Positions 10,801 to 22,375 are shown, counted from the stretch's first letter. The stretch: DNA of 64,000 bases from Dipteronia dyeriana (GCA_032871835.1 CM065298.1:110363476-110427475); one strand, 5' to 3'. Translations and numbers: made by a program. Notes: generated by a model not told the origin, from the letters alone.

Positions 10801-12220
10801 TCAGCATGGGTCGTGTCTAAAAAAGGTTGATGGGTCCTCGCTATCGAATGCATAATTGTCTGGGTCATCTTCATTGATTTTGTCTTCACATTGGTCAGAG
10901 CCAGCTTGAGACATGCCGGTCATTGTGTTCTTCATTTCTTCTGCTATTCTTATGAGTTTGTCAGGGGTGCTGGCCGCATCAATTTTGGCCTGATTTTGGG
11001 ATTTGGCCATCAGGAAGCCAGCCTGGTCGTCTGAAACTTTGTTGCAAAGTGTAGGATTGTCAGAAAGCCATTTGGAAATTCTGTCTTTTCCATGGTTGGC
11101 CAAATTCATACAACTCCACCACTTTATTTTCACTTGTCTACCGAAATAAGGGACATTTAGGTTTCCTATCAGCTTGTCTTGGATGGAGTACTCAAGCATG
11201 AGTATCCATGTTAGGTTAAAGTGGACAAAAAAGAGAAATAGATTTGGGAAAAATTCCCATTCATCTGGTCGGTCAACATTTGAAATCTAGAACGGAATAA
11301 CCTTCTTTAACTTGTGTTGGGAGGAAATCAATAGTAGGTTCGAATTTGTCCCACCATTCTAAAAACCAAATAGGTAGATCGATATGGAAATTTTTGTTGA
11401 AATAAATGAACCAGGAAAGGGAATTTCCTGGGTTTTGTCCATAAAGGAATTTTGTCCATGCATCGATATAATTCCAGTAAGAAAAGTCTGATATATGGAA
11501 AATTCTAATAAAATTTCTTTTTAAATTGGGGTCACCACCCTATTGTTCTAAAGTAATAATTTTACAAATCTTGATTTTCCTGAAAATCAATTTTTCTTTG
11601 TCTATTTTGTCAAAAACATCAGAAATGAAAATTGAATCCGTATCTATGAGAATAAACTCATAGAATATATGTCTCTTTGATAAGTCTTCAGAAATTCTTC
11701 CAAATAACGGGTTTATAAGATCATCAGCCAGTTTTTTGGGTTCCCTAAAATAATGGTCATGCAAAAAATGTTGTTCTAATGCAAAGAATCTGTCAAAGAA
11801 AGGTTTATTTATGTAGGAATAAGTGGGTTGGTTGATTTTTTGAAGGGTCGATGATGAGGCCTGAGCTAAAATCTTGTCTTGCTTATCCGAACGTGGGCTT
11901 ATCTTTGAGGAGACAATTGTTTTAAAAGGACGGCTGTCAATGGCTAGTGGTGAGAATGTATTTGTCATATGTACTGGGCTTTGGCTTGGGCTTCTATTTG
12001 ATGAAGGCCCAGTAGGGGGTAACTGAGGAAATTGTATGGGTAATGTCTGGGGTGATTTGGGCTGAGTAATGAGTGAAATTGCATACTTGTCTTTATGACT
12101 TCCTCGAGAGGAAGTATGATAAGTCGATGATAAGTCTGAGCTCTTGTCTGATAAGTCTGGTCTAGCTGAGCCTCTGCCACTACGGCTTCGGCCACCACGA
12201 CCCCTGTTTGTATCGGTCAT
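10801..12220 (-). pseudogene. Copy C ORF2, unknown viral protein
   Basis: The ATG at 12220-12218 overlaps the ORF1 TGA (12219-12217). The first 226 codons are open and match copy B ORF2 closely: RGG-like start, Ser/Pro-rich middle, then the aromatic-rich domain. TAG near 11540 replaces a Trp codon found in B. The C-terminal 132 residues are open at 11199-10801 and end in a different acidic tail from B because of a local indel. Function unknown. Confidence 0.78.
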
Positions 12221-13778
12221 TTTTCTCCCTGTAAAAATTCTCTGGTCAGAAAATCGGGGAGACTATTTTCTGATCCCTTTATATATTCAATGTCAAAATC
12301 GAAAGCAGATAAAAGGGCTTGCCATCTAGCAAAGATTTGTTTAGAGGCATGATTTTTAACATCTTTTTTCAAAATATATTTTGTCGATTGGCAATCCACT
12401 CTCAAAACAAATTTTTGATTGATCAAATCATCCTGTAACTTCTGGATTATCAGAACAATAGCTAAAATTTCTTTTTTGACAGCTGAGTATTTTAATTGGG
12501 TATCATTCCATCATTCTGAAATATATCTAACCAAACAATCCTTGTTATCAATGGTCTGTTTCAAAACCCCACCGAATCCTTTGTCAGAAGCATCTGTTTC
12601 AACCGTTTTTGGAGCTGTGGGATGACAAATTATCAGGCAAGGAAGTTTTTTAACATATTTTTTCACATGCTGGATAGCTTTAGTATGTTCCTGAGTCCAT
12701 GGAAGAGGATTGGTCTTAAGTCTTTGGAAAAGTGGTTTACAAATAATACTAAGTTGTTTGTAAATATTTGAAATATAATTTAGACATCCTAAAAATCTTT
12801 GTAACTGTTTCCTGTCTCTTATTTCATCAGGAAATTTGTCAGTAAAATCTAAGTTTCTTTGTATGGGAACAATTGTTCCTCTTTTTATGTTATGACCCAA
12901 AAACCTGATATTGGTTTGAAAGAGGGTAATTTTTGGGGACGAAACTACTAATCCCTGGTGTTTGATGGTTTTGAAGAATATTTCTAAATGTTTCCAGTGA
13001 GGGTCAATATTTTTCGAAAATATTAAAACATCATCTATATAAACAATGGAAAATTCAGTGAAGGAATTAAAGATATTGTTCATAATGCATTGAATTCACT
13101 TGGAGCGTTTTTAAGACCAAAGGGCATGACATTCCATTCATATTGCCCAAAAGGGACTGTGAAGGTTGTCTTATAACGGTCTTGTTCTGCAATTTGGATC
13201 TGCCAAAAACCTGATTTCATGTCAAATTTTGAAAATATTATCGAATCATAAAGTCTTTTTAATAGATCGGATTTATTGGGTAAGGGATACCTAATCCACT
13301 CTAAAGCCTCATTCAAAGATTTATAGTTAATAACTAGTCTGGGAACTCCTCTTTCTATTTCTGTATTTTTCTGGACATAGAAAGCAGGGCAGCTCCATGG
13401 GGATTTAGAGGGTCTGATGAGGTTTTTGTCAAGTAAGTCTTGAATTTCCTTTTTACAATATTCTACAAGGCTGGCAGTCATCTGGATGGGTCTGGCTTTA
13501 GTTGGGATCCCTTTTTCATGAAAATCTTTGGTATAGGGAAGGGTAACAATGTGTTTCTTCCTATCCCAAAACGCATTTGGAATGGTCGGGCAAACTTCTT
13601 TTTCTAGCTTTTCTTTAAAATCTTTTATTTTTCTTTGAAAAAGGGGTTCTTCTAATTTGTTTTCTTGTCTTTGAAAAACTAGGTCATCTTTTAAAAAGTT
13701 CAGTTGGTTTTGTTTTCTGGTAAGTGTGGCAACACAATTGTTAATAGGCTCAGGATTTTCTTGGTGAATATTATTTTT
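12217..13778 (-). pseudogene. Copy C reverse transcriptase and RNase H
   Basis: The RT fingers/palm stretch is at 13481-13080. The catalytic YIDDV is at 13041-13027. An open frame from 13083 to 12511 covers RT motif D onward and the start of RNase H, whose remainder is at 12426-12217. The frame break at 13080-13083 is in exactly the same place as in B. RNase H is interrupted near 12510, but the last stretch is intact to its TGA. It is better preserved than B: the Gln codon B lost at 7681 is still present. Confidence 0.87.
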
Positions 13779-14477
13779 TTAAAAAACATTTAAGTCTCTG
13801 ACTAAAACCAAAAAAATAAAAGGAAATAGAATTTCTTTTCCTAGATACTCAGTGACAATCCCTTCTGCAATAACTTTGAAGGGTGAGATCAGATATAAAA
13901 AAGGTAACCCTAATATTATATTCTGAGAAAGGGTTTTGACTACAATAAAGTCATTGTTATAACAAACTCCATTGTCGCAAACTTTGGCATTGGTTAGTTT
14001 GTATTTGATATCTAGTTTTATTTTATTAGCGCCATAAAGAGTCTCTGTAGTCGCATCCAAGTATTTGGTGGGAACTAGAGATTCAACAATACAATTTAAA
14101 TCAGCTCCAGTATCAACGAGGGCAATAGCCCTGATATTATAACTAGAAGCAATTCTGACATCAATTTCAATAAACCAATTTTGGATTCTTATTTCATGGA
14201 TGACATTAATCTGTTGATTGTCTTGGTTATTCTGCTCTTTTTCCTGTTCATTGTCGGATTCATCAGAACTATTGAAACTCGGTTGTAAATTCTTTTTGAT
14301 TTGTAAATCTTGGACCTGAGCTTTTAAAACTTTTATTTCTCCTTTAATGTCAGTGATTTCTTTTTGTAAATCAAAAATGGTCACTTTTCTGGATTTGGCT
14401 TGAAATTTTTCTAAAACATTTTGTTCAAAATCAGGGTTTTCAAAAGGGGCATTTTTAAAAGGTTTGGGTTCATTCAA
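13779..14477 (-). pseudogene. Copy C aspartic protease region with coiled coil
   Basis: A 232-residue open stretch. The N-terminal part (about residues 30-65, with ITDIKGEIKVLKAQVQDLQI) has heptad spacing of Ile/Leu/Val and is probably a coiled coil. It is followed by an acidic Gln/Asn/Glu stretch and then the active site VDTGADLN at 14117-14094. The order fits a junction between coat protein and protease. The C-terminal end is cut by a stop at 13779-13781. Confidence 0.83.
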
Positions 14478-14581
14478 GGTGTTGTTGGTAGATGTTGATT
14501 CACTAGTAATTTTCTGTTGTAATTGTCTAATATATTGAGCTTTTTAGATGGGATCCTCAATAGTATTAATCATACTAATTA

Positions 14582-16366
14582 TTAAGGAATAACCTTGTTT
14601 GTCAAGGACGTTAATTTGTTTGCAAAGCAAGGTTGGGTTTCTGATTCAGATGATTCAGAGGAAGTGCCAGATTCAGATTCAGAAGATGACTCGTTAATGA
14701 TAAGAACTTCATTGTCGGAAGTTGACGATGAGGAAGTATCAACTTCTGTGTACAAGGCTTGTAATATTTTCTTTTTAGTTTGGTCATCTAGTTCTACGTT
14801 GTTAATTTTTTGTTTTTGGTCTGGACACTTGTTAGCATAATGTCCTTCCTTGCCACATTTAAAACATCTGTTTGATTTTTTATAAGATTTTTGTTTCTTG
14901 TAATAATTCTTCTTTTTATGAAAGGAAGGCTTTTTAGGAGACCAGATTGTTTCTCCCCCTTTATTGGCTTTATAGTTTTTATTATTCCTGTAAGGATAAT
15001 TTTTTATGAATTTGGGATAAGATCTTTTATGTTTCTTTCTAGGGGAAGACAACTTATCAAAACCAAATTGTTCACACCAAGAGCCTAGTTCTTTCCTGGT
15101 TGTTAGTTTTTGTTGTTTAAGTTGGTTTTTTAGTCTGAGATCATTACAAAGTTGTAAGGCGAAAGTGTTTATTGCTGCAATTATTTCACCATAAGTCTAG
15201 GTATTTAAATCGATTGTAGACCAGTCAAACCATCCCATTTGTCTAACCATCTCATCTCTGACTTTGTTAGAAAATAGTTTTGGAAGACCCGAAATGAATT
15301 TTTCATTCCAGTAGGAGTTTGCATTGTCAGGTCTTTGGAAAACTCTGGTCAAGAAAATATCTCTATACCATTTAAAATCGCTAAGTTTCTTGCATTTAAG
15401 GTTTTGGATTTTTGAAAATTCTTTACCTTGGTTAATGTTGGGGTTTCCTACAAAATGCATTAATATGGTATAACATAAGACATCTATGCTATCTGGTTCA
15501 GAAGTGGTAGTGGTCGTTTGGGTCTGTGTAGAGGTCGATTCAAACATAGAAGGGTCTTGGACAGGTGTAGTAGTGGTTATAGTTTTGGTGTGTCCAATGA
15601 TAGATCTCTTAGCAAGTGTACTAAGGGTGTGTGTCCACCAACCAAATAGTTGGCCTTCGAAACTAGTTGTTAAAGAAGTAACAGCATCAGAATGGGTCAT
15701 GTTTTGTTTTTTAATGTAAATATAACCAATTGTATGCATTTGTCTTAAGACCGTAATGATCTGGTATTCTGATAATCCGTCAATATTGAATTGATAGCAG
15801 GCATTACCAGTGTAAGCTCTGTATGGGACTGTTTCTTCATATTGTAAGTCAGGAGGAGTAGGTTTTGGGTAATAAGGTTTAGTATTATGGTAATATTTGG
15901 TTTTGTTATAACTGTATGTTTTTTCATTAGTAATAATCCTTTGAATAAGATTTTGGAAGTCAGAGACTTCATCTTCATCAGAGGAGTTTTGGATGGTTTT
16001 GTCAATTGTCTGAATATTGGGAATATGAACACCTGGTATTCTTCCTAATCTTTCTTCTAGGGCTCTAAGGAGTTCAGTTTCATCTATAAGGTTATCAAAA
16101 CATTTTTCAGTTCCCGTGTGGTCAGGAAACATCATAGGTTCAGATTTAATTTTTTCTTTTCCCTTAGAAGAGGAGGTTATAGTTTCGTAAGGGACAAAGA
16201 CTTGTGGAGGTGTGACCTTTTTAGTGGGTGATTCACTGGTCTGGGTAAGGTTTAGGTCATTTTTTTCTAGTTGTTCTCCAATGTAGTTGAGGAAGAAATT
16301 AGTATAGTTGCTTTGCCTTATAACGATACCAATTTGGTATGAAGAGGCAGGTACTGTTTGTGACAT
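14582..16366 (-). pseudogene. Copy C coat-protein region with zinc knuckle
   Basis: Open from 16366 to 15197 (389 residues), then a TAG where B has Trp. Open again from 15052 to 14582. The first part holds the conserved coat core, ending near a Trp-rich VRQMGWFDWSTIDLNT segment. The second part has a Lys/Tyr/Asn-rich basic run and the CCHC knuckle (CFKCGKEGHYANKCP) at 14866-14822, then an acidic Ser/Glu tail. By family analogy it is a nucleic-acid-binding capsid protein. Confidence 0.83.
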
Positions 16367-16894
16367 TGGTTCATCAAAAAGGACAAAAGGTGTACATTCT
16401 GTTTTGTTTGATCATGTAGGATTATCATCGTTGGGCATATTAATTTCAAATTCTCTTGGAGGGGGGTGCAATTATTTTTCTTCTCCTCTTTTAGTTTTGT
16501 ATGTCTTGACGTTTTGTCAATTTATAACAGAACAGTTTTGCTCAAAGTTTTTTCTACTAGCATACCATTCAAAGAAAGGGATGCCTTGGTTTAAGTTATT
16601 AATGTTTTCTATCCATCTTTTACGAAATTGGTCTCTTTTATGTTTGAAGTAATTTTTTTTCATATTTCTCCCTTAAGGGTTGATAATGGGAGGAATAGTA
16701 ATCAGTGATTAAGAAGTTAAGATTAATACTGGATTCTTTGTCAATAACATTAATGAAACGGACTGGTGGCTCTGGAATAATAATTTCAGTCATGACTTGT
16801 GAAGGAGTAGGTGAGGTTTGTTCCTGGTCATAGGTGTGAATAGGTTGAGCTACTTGCTCTAGGGTTTTTAGACATGGGCCACATGTGTTGGTGT

Positions 16895-17996
16895 TTATGT
16901 CTTGGTCATGGGCCTTCTTCTTTTGGGGACTAGGTTTACAATGGGTTCGCTAGAGTCCTTTTCTGGGTCATAATTGGCAGCTGGGCTGGGAGTTGTTGTG
17001 TTGGGCCTGAGATTGGTTATTTGTCTGATTTGTCTAGGTGCTAGACTGGGTATTTGACTAGCAATGTTTTGTCTAAACTGGTTTGACAGGGAGTGTCTGG
17101 CTGATTGAAAGTCATTTAGTGACCTGAAATGGTCACTGCTATTATCTTTAAGAGATAGGCCTCTTCTGAAAGATATTCTAAGGGTTCCATCTTCTTCTAT
17201 AACACAGTCTTGAATGTTTCTCATAGATGGTCTGTATGTTGGTTGGTCAATTTGTTCTTTGACCCAATCATCTGGAAACTTAATGTTTTCCCATCTGACT
17301 GGAACAGGTACAAGGACGTTGACTGAGGGGGATGCATAAAAGCATATGGCCTGGCCAGCTGGTACAGAAAGGGGTATGTAGCTGGGTATAAGTCCAGAGG
17401 TCAAGACTCTGTAATGAACTCTATAGACAAGTTTATAAGGGCTAGATTTTTCCAGGAATTGATAGTTATAAGTTTGGATGTCAATGACTAAGCATTTTTC
17501 CTTGTGTTCATCAGTGTTTAAGGCTATAGCAAAATTTGGATAACATTGAAAGTATATAGGGCCATAAGTTAAAGAGGTTTCTGCCATTTCCAAAATTGAT
17601 TCTTTATAGTTGGTAATTCTTTTGTCCCTTAAAACAATTAATAAATAATTGTTTAGTCCAATTTTCGAAAGGGGTTTAACTCTTATTTGGACACTTCCAA
17701 TGTGTAGGTCATTAAAACCTATTTTGTTGTAGTGAGTCAAACTGTTTTTATTTAAAAGATTTGTCGAAAAAGTATTATTTTAAAATTTCACATTTATTTC
17801 TTTGGTTTTTTGACCCAAAAGGGTTCTGAAATCTAGAAGTTTTTTCTTGTAGATACTGCTTTGTTGAATATTGGGCAATTGTCAGTAGATTAAATCTTTG
17901 TCATCCCAGTTAGTCTCTTAATTAGCTACAGATTGTCCAGTGCAACTATTCATATCATCGGGGCTCAATCCCAGGTCTAGAACTACTCGCAGACAT
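16895..17996 (-). pseudogene. Copy C ORF1 start and movement-protein region
   Basis: ATG at 17996-17994. An extra C in a CCCC run near 17960 shifts the frame. A TAA near 17923 (Tyr codon in B) and a TAA near 17780 follow. From 17740 to 16895 the movement-protein region is open (281 residues) and ends at a TAA where B has Glu. At codon 21, C keeps CAA where A and B have TAA, so C is closer to the ancestral state there. Confidence 0.85.
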
Positions 17997-18155
17997 GGTA
18001 AAGAAAATAAATAGTAAATATCATAGGTTTTGACTCACAATCTGGTCAAACGGGTCAACAACCTATAGCTCTCATAGCAGACGGCAAACACCCTATAGAC
18101 CTACTAACTTTTGCATCTAGTAATAGTCACTACTACCTTCTTCAACAAGCCTTAA

Positions 18156-18168
18156 GGCTCTGATACCA
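18156..18168 (-). promoter_or_regulatory. Copy C tRNA-Met primer-binding site
   Basis: TGGTATCAGAGCC on the minus strand, 160 bp before the copy C ORF1 ATG. Confidence 0.9.
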
Positions 18169-18197
18169 AAACAGAACAAGATAATATAAAATAGGAA

Positions 18198-18378
18198 AAT
18201 ATATATAATAATAATATTATTATTATTATATAATATATATTTTTATTAAATAATATATTTTTATATATTATTATAATATATATATAATAATAATTATTAT
18301 AATATATATATATATGATTGCATTAATGCTTTTAGTTTTAGTTGGAAATAAATTATTCTGGATCATATATATATATAT
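18198..18378. repeat. TA-rich low-complexity DNA beside copy C
   Basis: Mostly TA and TAA repeats, with one more complex stretch (about 18315-18365). It begins exactly where the copy C leader stops. Integrated pararetroviruses in rice and other plants are often bordered by TA repeats. I see no gene. Confidence 0.8.
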
Positions 18379-18930
18379 ATATATAAGAGGGGTACTTTGA
18401 TCATTTAAAAATCTTATCTCGTTTTATCCTAAGTATATCAAACGCATAACAGTACAATTAATAGTTAAAAAAATGATTTTTTTAATGTTAAAAAAATGAT
18501 TTTTTTAATATAAAAAAAATGAAAAACAAAATGAAAAACAAAAAATAAGTATTTTGTATTTTTCAAATCTTTTACTTTTAACATTGGTTTTGTGTTTATT
18601 TTTTTTTTCAAAAATAAAATGAAAAACGAATAGGCCTCGTCCTACAACTGTTTTTCAGTCCGTTTTCGTTTTTGTTCTTCCAAAACGCGTTCGTTAACCG
18701 TTTTTCATTTTATTTTAGAAAAAAAAAAGTAAAACAAAACCATCGTTAAAAGTGAAAGATTTGAAAAACACAAAATATTTGTTTTTTGTTTTTGTTTTTG
18801 TTTTTCACTTTTTTTATCTAAAAAACTTATTTTTTATAAACTATTAATTGTACTGTGATACATTTGATATGACTAGGACAAGACGGGAGAAGATTTTCAA
18901 ATGACCAAAGTGCCCCTCTTATATATATAT
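18379..18930. mobile_element. Palindromic MITE-like foldback element
   Basis: The outer parts are inverted repeats. AGAGGGGTACTTTG at about 18388 is mirrored by CAAAGTGCCCCTCT at about 18906-18919. The similarity continues inward for some 200 bp per arm (including ACAGTACAATTAATAGTT on both sides) around a centre near 18630-18710. It sits inside TA repeats, so a TA target duplication cannot be told from the background. No ORF. The centre (CCTCGTCCTAC... to ...AACGCGTT) is related to 26600-26700. Family not assigned. Confidence 0.7.
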
Positions 18931-19499
18931 ACATTATAATTATATATATATATATATATATATTATAATAAAATAATATATTTTTTATATATTATAATAT
19001 TATATATATAATATTATAACAAATAATATTATATAATATGAATATATATATATATTATATAATATTATAATATTATAATATAAAAATATTATATATTATA
19101 ATATTTACATAATTAGTGTATTAATATTCTATAATATATATAATATTATGATTATATATATATTATTAAATATAATAATATGTTATATATTATATATAAA
19201 TACTATATATATTATGATATATATATATATATATATATAATTTTATTATATATTATATAATATTATAATCTAGTTTTTATATATTATAATTATAACATAT
19301 AATATTATATAATATTAATATTATATATATATATATATTATATAATATTACATAATTAGTATATTAATATTCTATAATATATATAGTATTAATATATTAT
19401 ATATACAATAATATATAATATATATAGTATTAATATATAATATATACAATAATATATTATATAATATTATATATATATATATATAATATTATATAATAA
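18931..19499. repeat. TA-rich low-complexity DNA between virus copies C and D
   Basis: Nearly pure A/T with TATATA and TAATATTA runs and several near-duplicate blocks (for example around 19100-19160 and 19340-19400). Nothing else is visible. Confidence 0.85.
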
Positions 19500-20460
19500 C
19501 ATCATTCCTGATATGCTCTCCATGCCTCATCCTATCACCCTTATCTCCTAAGCTAGACCCATTCCTTTAATTTACATGATAACCTCTTCGGCATCTTCCT
19601 CAGCCTCTTCTCCTTCTATACATTTTCCTCATCCTTTTCCCCTAGAGTTAATGGCGACCATACCACCAGATCAATCTCCCTATGTTCTATAAATACAAAG
19701 CTTTGCAAAGACATACCTCCTAATTTATCTCGCCCAGATCAATGACCAAGATTGCAGACACCAACTTGCCAATTTATCAAGCCGTTTCTTAACCCCTTTG
19801 TGTCTCCCCCTTTTTACTATTATTCTCCGCAGGTCTTATGGTTCCTATGGTGTTTATCTGTCCTACATTATTATGCTATGATCTTTCTCCTTCAAGTATT
19901 ATATGGCCTCATCCAAGACCCGTCCTCCCTTAATGCCAATCTGCGGACCTTCCTTTAATGGTTTAATCCTTTGTCCTCTTGGCACACTGAGCTTACTAGG
20001 CTCATGGGTCAATACCATCTTTGGAAGATGAATCCAGATTTGGCAGCCAAGGTATGTTGCATATGGATCTTTCACAGACCCTACCATCATAATCCTCATA
20101 CCGGACTTCTGTGGACTTCTAATCAGCTATGAATGAGATATATCGTATGACTACGAGAGACTGTATCCGATCAGTATCCAGATCCTTATCCTCAATTTCC
20201 TCAGTGACGTCAATGGTGACACGACGGATGTCCTCTTCATCCTTCCATGTGTCCCAAGGGACCCATCTCAAAGTTGGCACCCTTTCTAGAATTCTTATCT
20301 TTTGGATTCACAAGACCCGCTACAGGATGACACGTGGCCTTGTTCCATATACGGAGCTCTCGACTTTGATGATGAATACCATACCACCTGTAACCTCAAC
20401 AGTTCATAACTTTTCTCCAAGCTTATCTCATACTTATCTTTTAGATGTCTAATTATTATC
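19500..20460 (+). pseudogene. Copy D degraded 3'-terminal coding region
   Basis: By position this is the viral region after RNase H and before the promoter. Short frames occur (19752-19958, 20129-20452), and a frame with an ATG at 19651 reads some way but is broken. No motif is recognisable, and it does not clearly match ORF2 of B/C. It may be a decayed ORF2 counterpart, which is inference from position only. Confidence 0.4.
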
Positions 20461-20472
20461 GTGCTTGCCAGC

Positions 20473-20656
20473 TGCCAGACAACTTTTCTTTTGTTTGCTT
20501 TGATGTAGCTTGTCACCTGTCCGACAGGGATTAAATTTTCTCTTTGTAAGATATGCTTGTCGGCATTAAGCTATGGCCTTATCTTTTCCAGAGCTCTCTT
20601 CTCCTCTATAAATAGCTTGAGATGCTCTCTTTGTAAAAGAAATTGAAGAAAATAAA
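20473..20656 (+). promoter_or_regulatory. Copy D viral promoter
   Basis: The 15-base motif CTGCCAGACAACTTT (20472-20486) is shared with B and C. TATAAATA is at 20607-20614 and AATAAA at 20651-20656. The polyA signal is unusually close to the TATA box (44 bp against 127 bp in B), so it may not be the one used. TGACGTCA (20205-20212) and CACGTGGC (20331-20338) lie further upstream. Confidence 0.6.
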
Positions 20657-20937
20657 ATCTGAGTGTTTATTTACCGCTTTCTAAGTTTCTCTCGTCCTGA
20701 TCTTCAGAAAGTTTTATGCCAAGATCTCTAGTTCTCCAAAATCTCAGTATGCTCTATTCTTGCCTCCTATGAAGATCTTGCATTTTAGAACATATTTGGC
20801 TTAAGATCTCCACCTATCTCTGAATAGTATTTTGTATGCGAGTACCCTGTTTAGACCATTGAGGTAAAGTCGTTTGTAGGGAAAACTAGACAATTATGCT
20901 CTCTATGAGATGGTCGTGGAGCTATCTGCCACCGACA

Positions 20938-20950
20938 TGGTATCAGAGCC
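20938..20950 (+). promoter_or_regulatory. Copy D tRNA-Met primer-binding site
   Basis: TGGTATCAGAGCC, the same primer site as in A-C, 76 bp before the ORF1 ATG at 21026. Confidence 0.9.
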
Positions 20951-21025
20951 TTTCCCTGTTTTTCAGGGAGATAGAACTATAATGATCGACATAAAATAGG
21001 ATGAAGAAAAAGAATTCCCAAAACA

Positions 21026-22339
21026 ATGGCAAATAGTATATCTGATAACACTCCGATTAAACTTTCTTATGCTATCTCTATCCGTCAGACTCTGACAAAC
21101 AAAATATAAAACCTTGTTGAATATACCCATATCCCAGAATCTGCTCAAATCAATGAAACTTCTTTACCCCTACTAAATCCTTACACTATTTTCAAACGCA
21201 GTAAGTCGCTCTCTAGAAGGGTTACGGCTTTAGTCCAACACTGTTCTCCTCTTATAATGGAGTACGTCCAATCCACTACCCTGGACAACTATTTAGTCCC
21301 AGCATCCACAATCGAACAATTTGTTGATCTGGAAATTGGTCAGCCTTTGATTGATCAATGGATCAAAGAAGACTACTCTCACCTACATATTGGTGCCATA
21401 AGGATAGTCCTCACCCTTCATGGAAGAAAAGGACTACCAGTCACTTGCAGGATTGCTCTCCTCAATACTATCTATAAAGAGTATGAGCATGCAATTATCG
21501 GAACTTGCCTGTCAACACTCCATGCAGAAAGTATCTCTCTTACTTATTACCCCAACTTCAATATCACTCTCAGAGATCAAAATCTTCACAATTGTCTCAA
21601 GATTCAACTCCAAGTGGTAGAAGCACCCATGATGCCTAATTCCTACATGGCAACGTTGCATCATCAGATCACCTACAGGCTTCAAGATCATGCTCTTGAT
21701 CTCCCTGTTCCTGGACATACTGGAGATACCATCTTCATAAAAGCAGAAAGAGAAGATGAAGTTCCCACCATCATTCAAATTCCCAAGCAACTTCCTAGGG
21801 ATAAGCTTACTGAAATTATACCTCTCAAATGGATGACCAATTATGAGAAGGCTTTCTAGAATACCACTCATGTTGTTGCTTCATACACAAAATTCACCAA
21901 ACTGTCTGATGGCTCCATACAGACCACTTATGAACCAATCAGTACTTCAATCACTGAAGTATCCACCAGTGCACCCACACCTAGTGCGCCTCCTATTTTT
22001 CAAGTTCTCATGATCCGACCTGTCATTTCCGAAAAAGAAATTCCAATTCATTGCTTCGAAGCTGACGAAACCCCTATCTATACGGATAAAATCAATAGCC
22101 ACTTCATATGGGACATTGATCCAGAGATGTGTGATGCAGACTGTGAATGCAGAATTTATTCCAAGGTCATAAGATCGCCCTGTAAACCAAGTCGTTCCTA
22201 CCGAAAACCAGACAATCCCAACAGTCTCTGGAGTGGTTTACTTTCGATCAAAAACAAGCCTCTCTCTATCTACGATACGGCCCTTCAAATCCTTAAATCT
22301 AAAGGTTTGCTGCCAAATGAGCCAGAGGAACCAAAATGA
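21026..22339 (+). pseudogene. Copy D ORF1, movement-protein region
   Basis: ATG at 21026. One frame runs to 22339 with stops at 21107-21109 (codon 28) and 21857-21859 and a TGA at 22337-22339. The region 21257-21858 has the layout of the movement protein of B (SHLHIGAIRI matches the LHIGSVQ segment there), with the Gly-rich and Pro-rich turns in the same order. The 22010-22339 part contains a Cys cluster (CDADCECRIY) not seen in A-C. The same frame continues after the 22337 stop with an ATG at 22376, so ORF1 was either one polyprotein or split there. Confidence 0.8.
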
Positions 22340-22375
22340 TTCCTACCTTCTTCTCCGACCCCCATTCCTTGCTTC

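Larger units (their letters stand above)
10291..18197 (-). mobile_element. Endogenous pararetrovirus copy C (near full length)
   Basis: The same virus as A and B on the minus strand. From high to low coordinates it has the primer site (18168-18156), ORF1 (from 17996 to 12217), ORF2 (12220-10801), TATA box and polyA signal, then part of the leader up to the junction with B. The leader is cut at 18197, where TA-rich DNA begins. C keeps a coiled-coil-like segment before the protease that B has lost. It is defective through stops at about 17923, 17780, 16895 and 15197, the RT frame break it shares with B, and a stop in ORF2 near 11540. Confidence 0.88.

Noticed and set aside
2120..20950. tRNA genes at the four TGGTATCAGAGCC sites
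   Set aside because: Only the 13-base 3' complement of tRNA-Met is present, with no cloverleaf. These are primer-binding sites.
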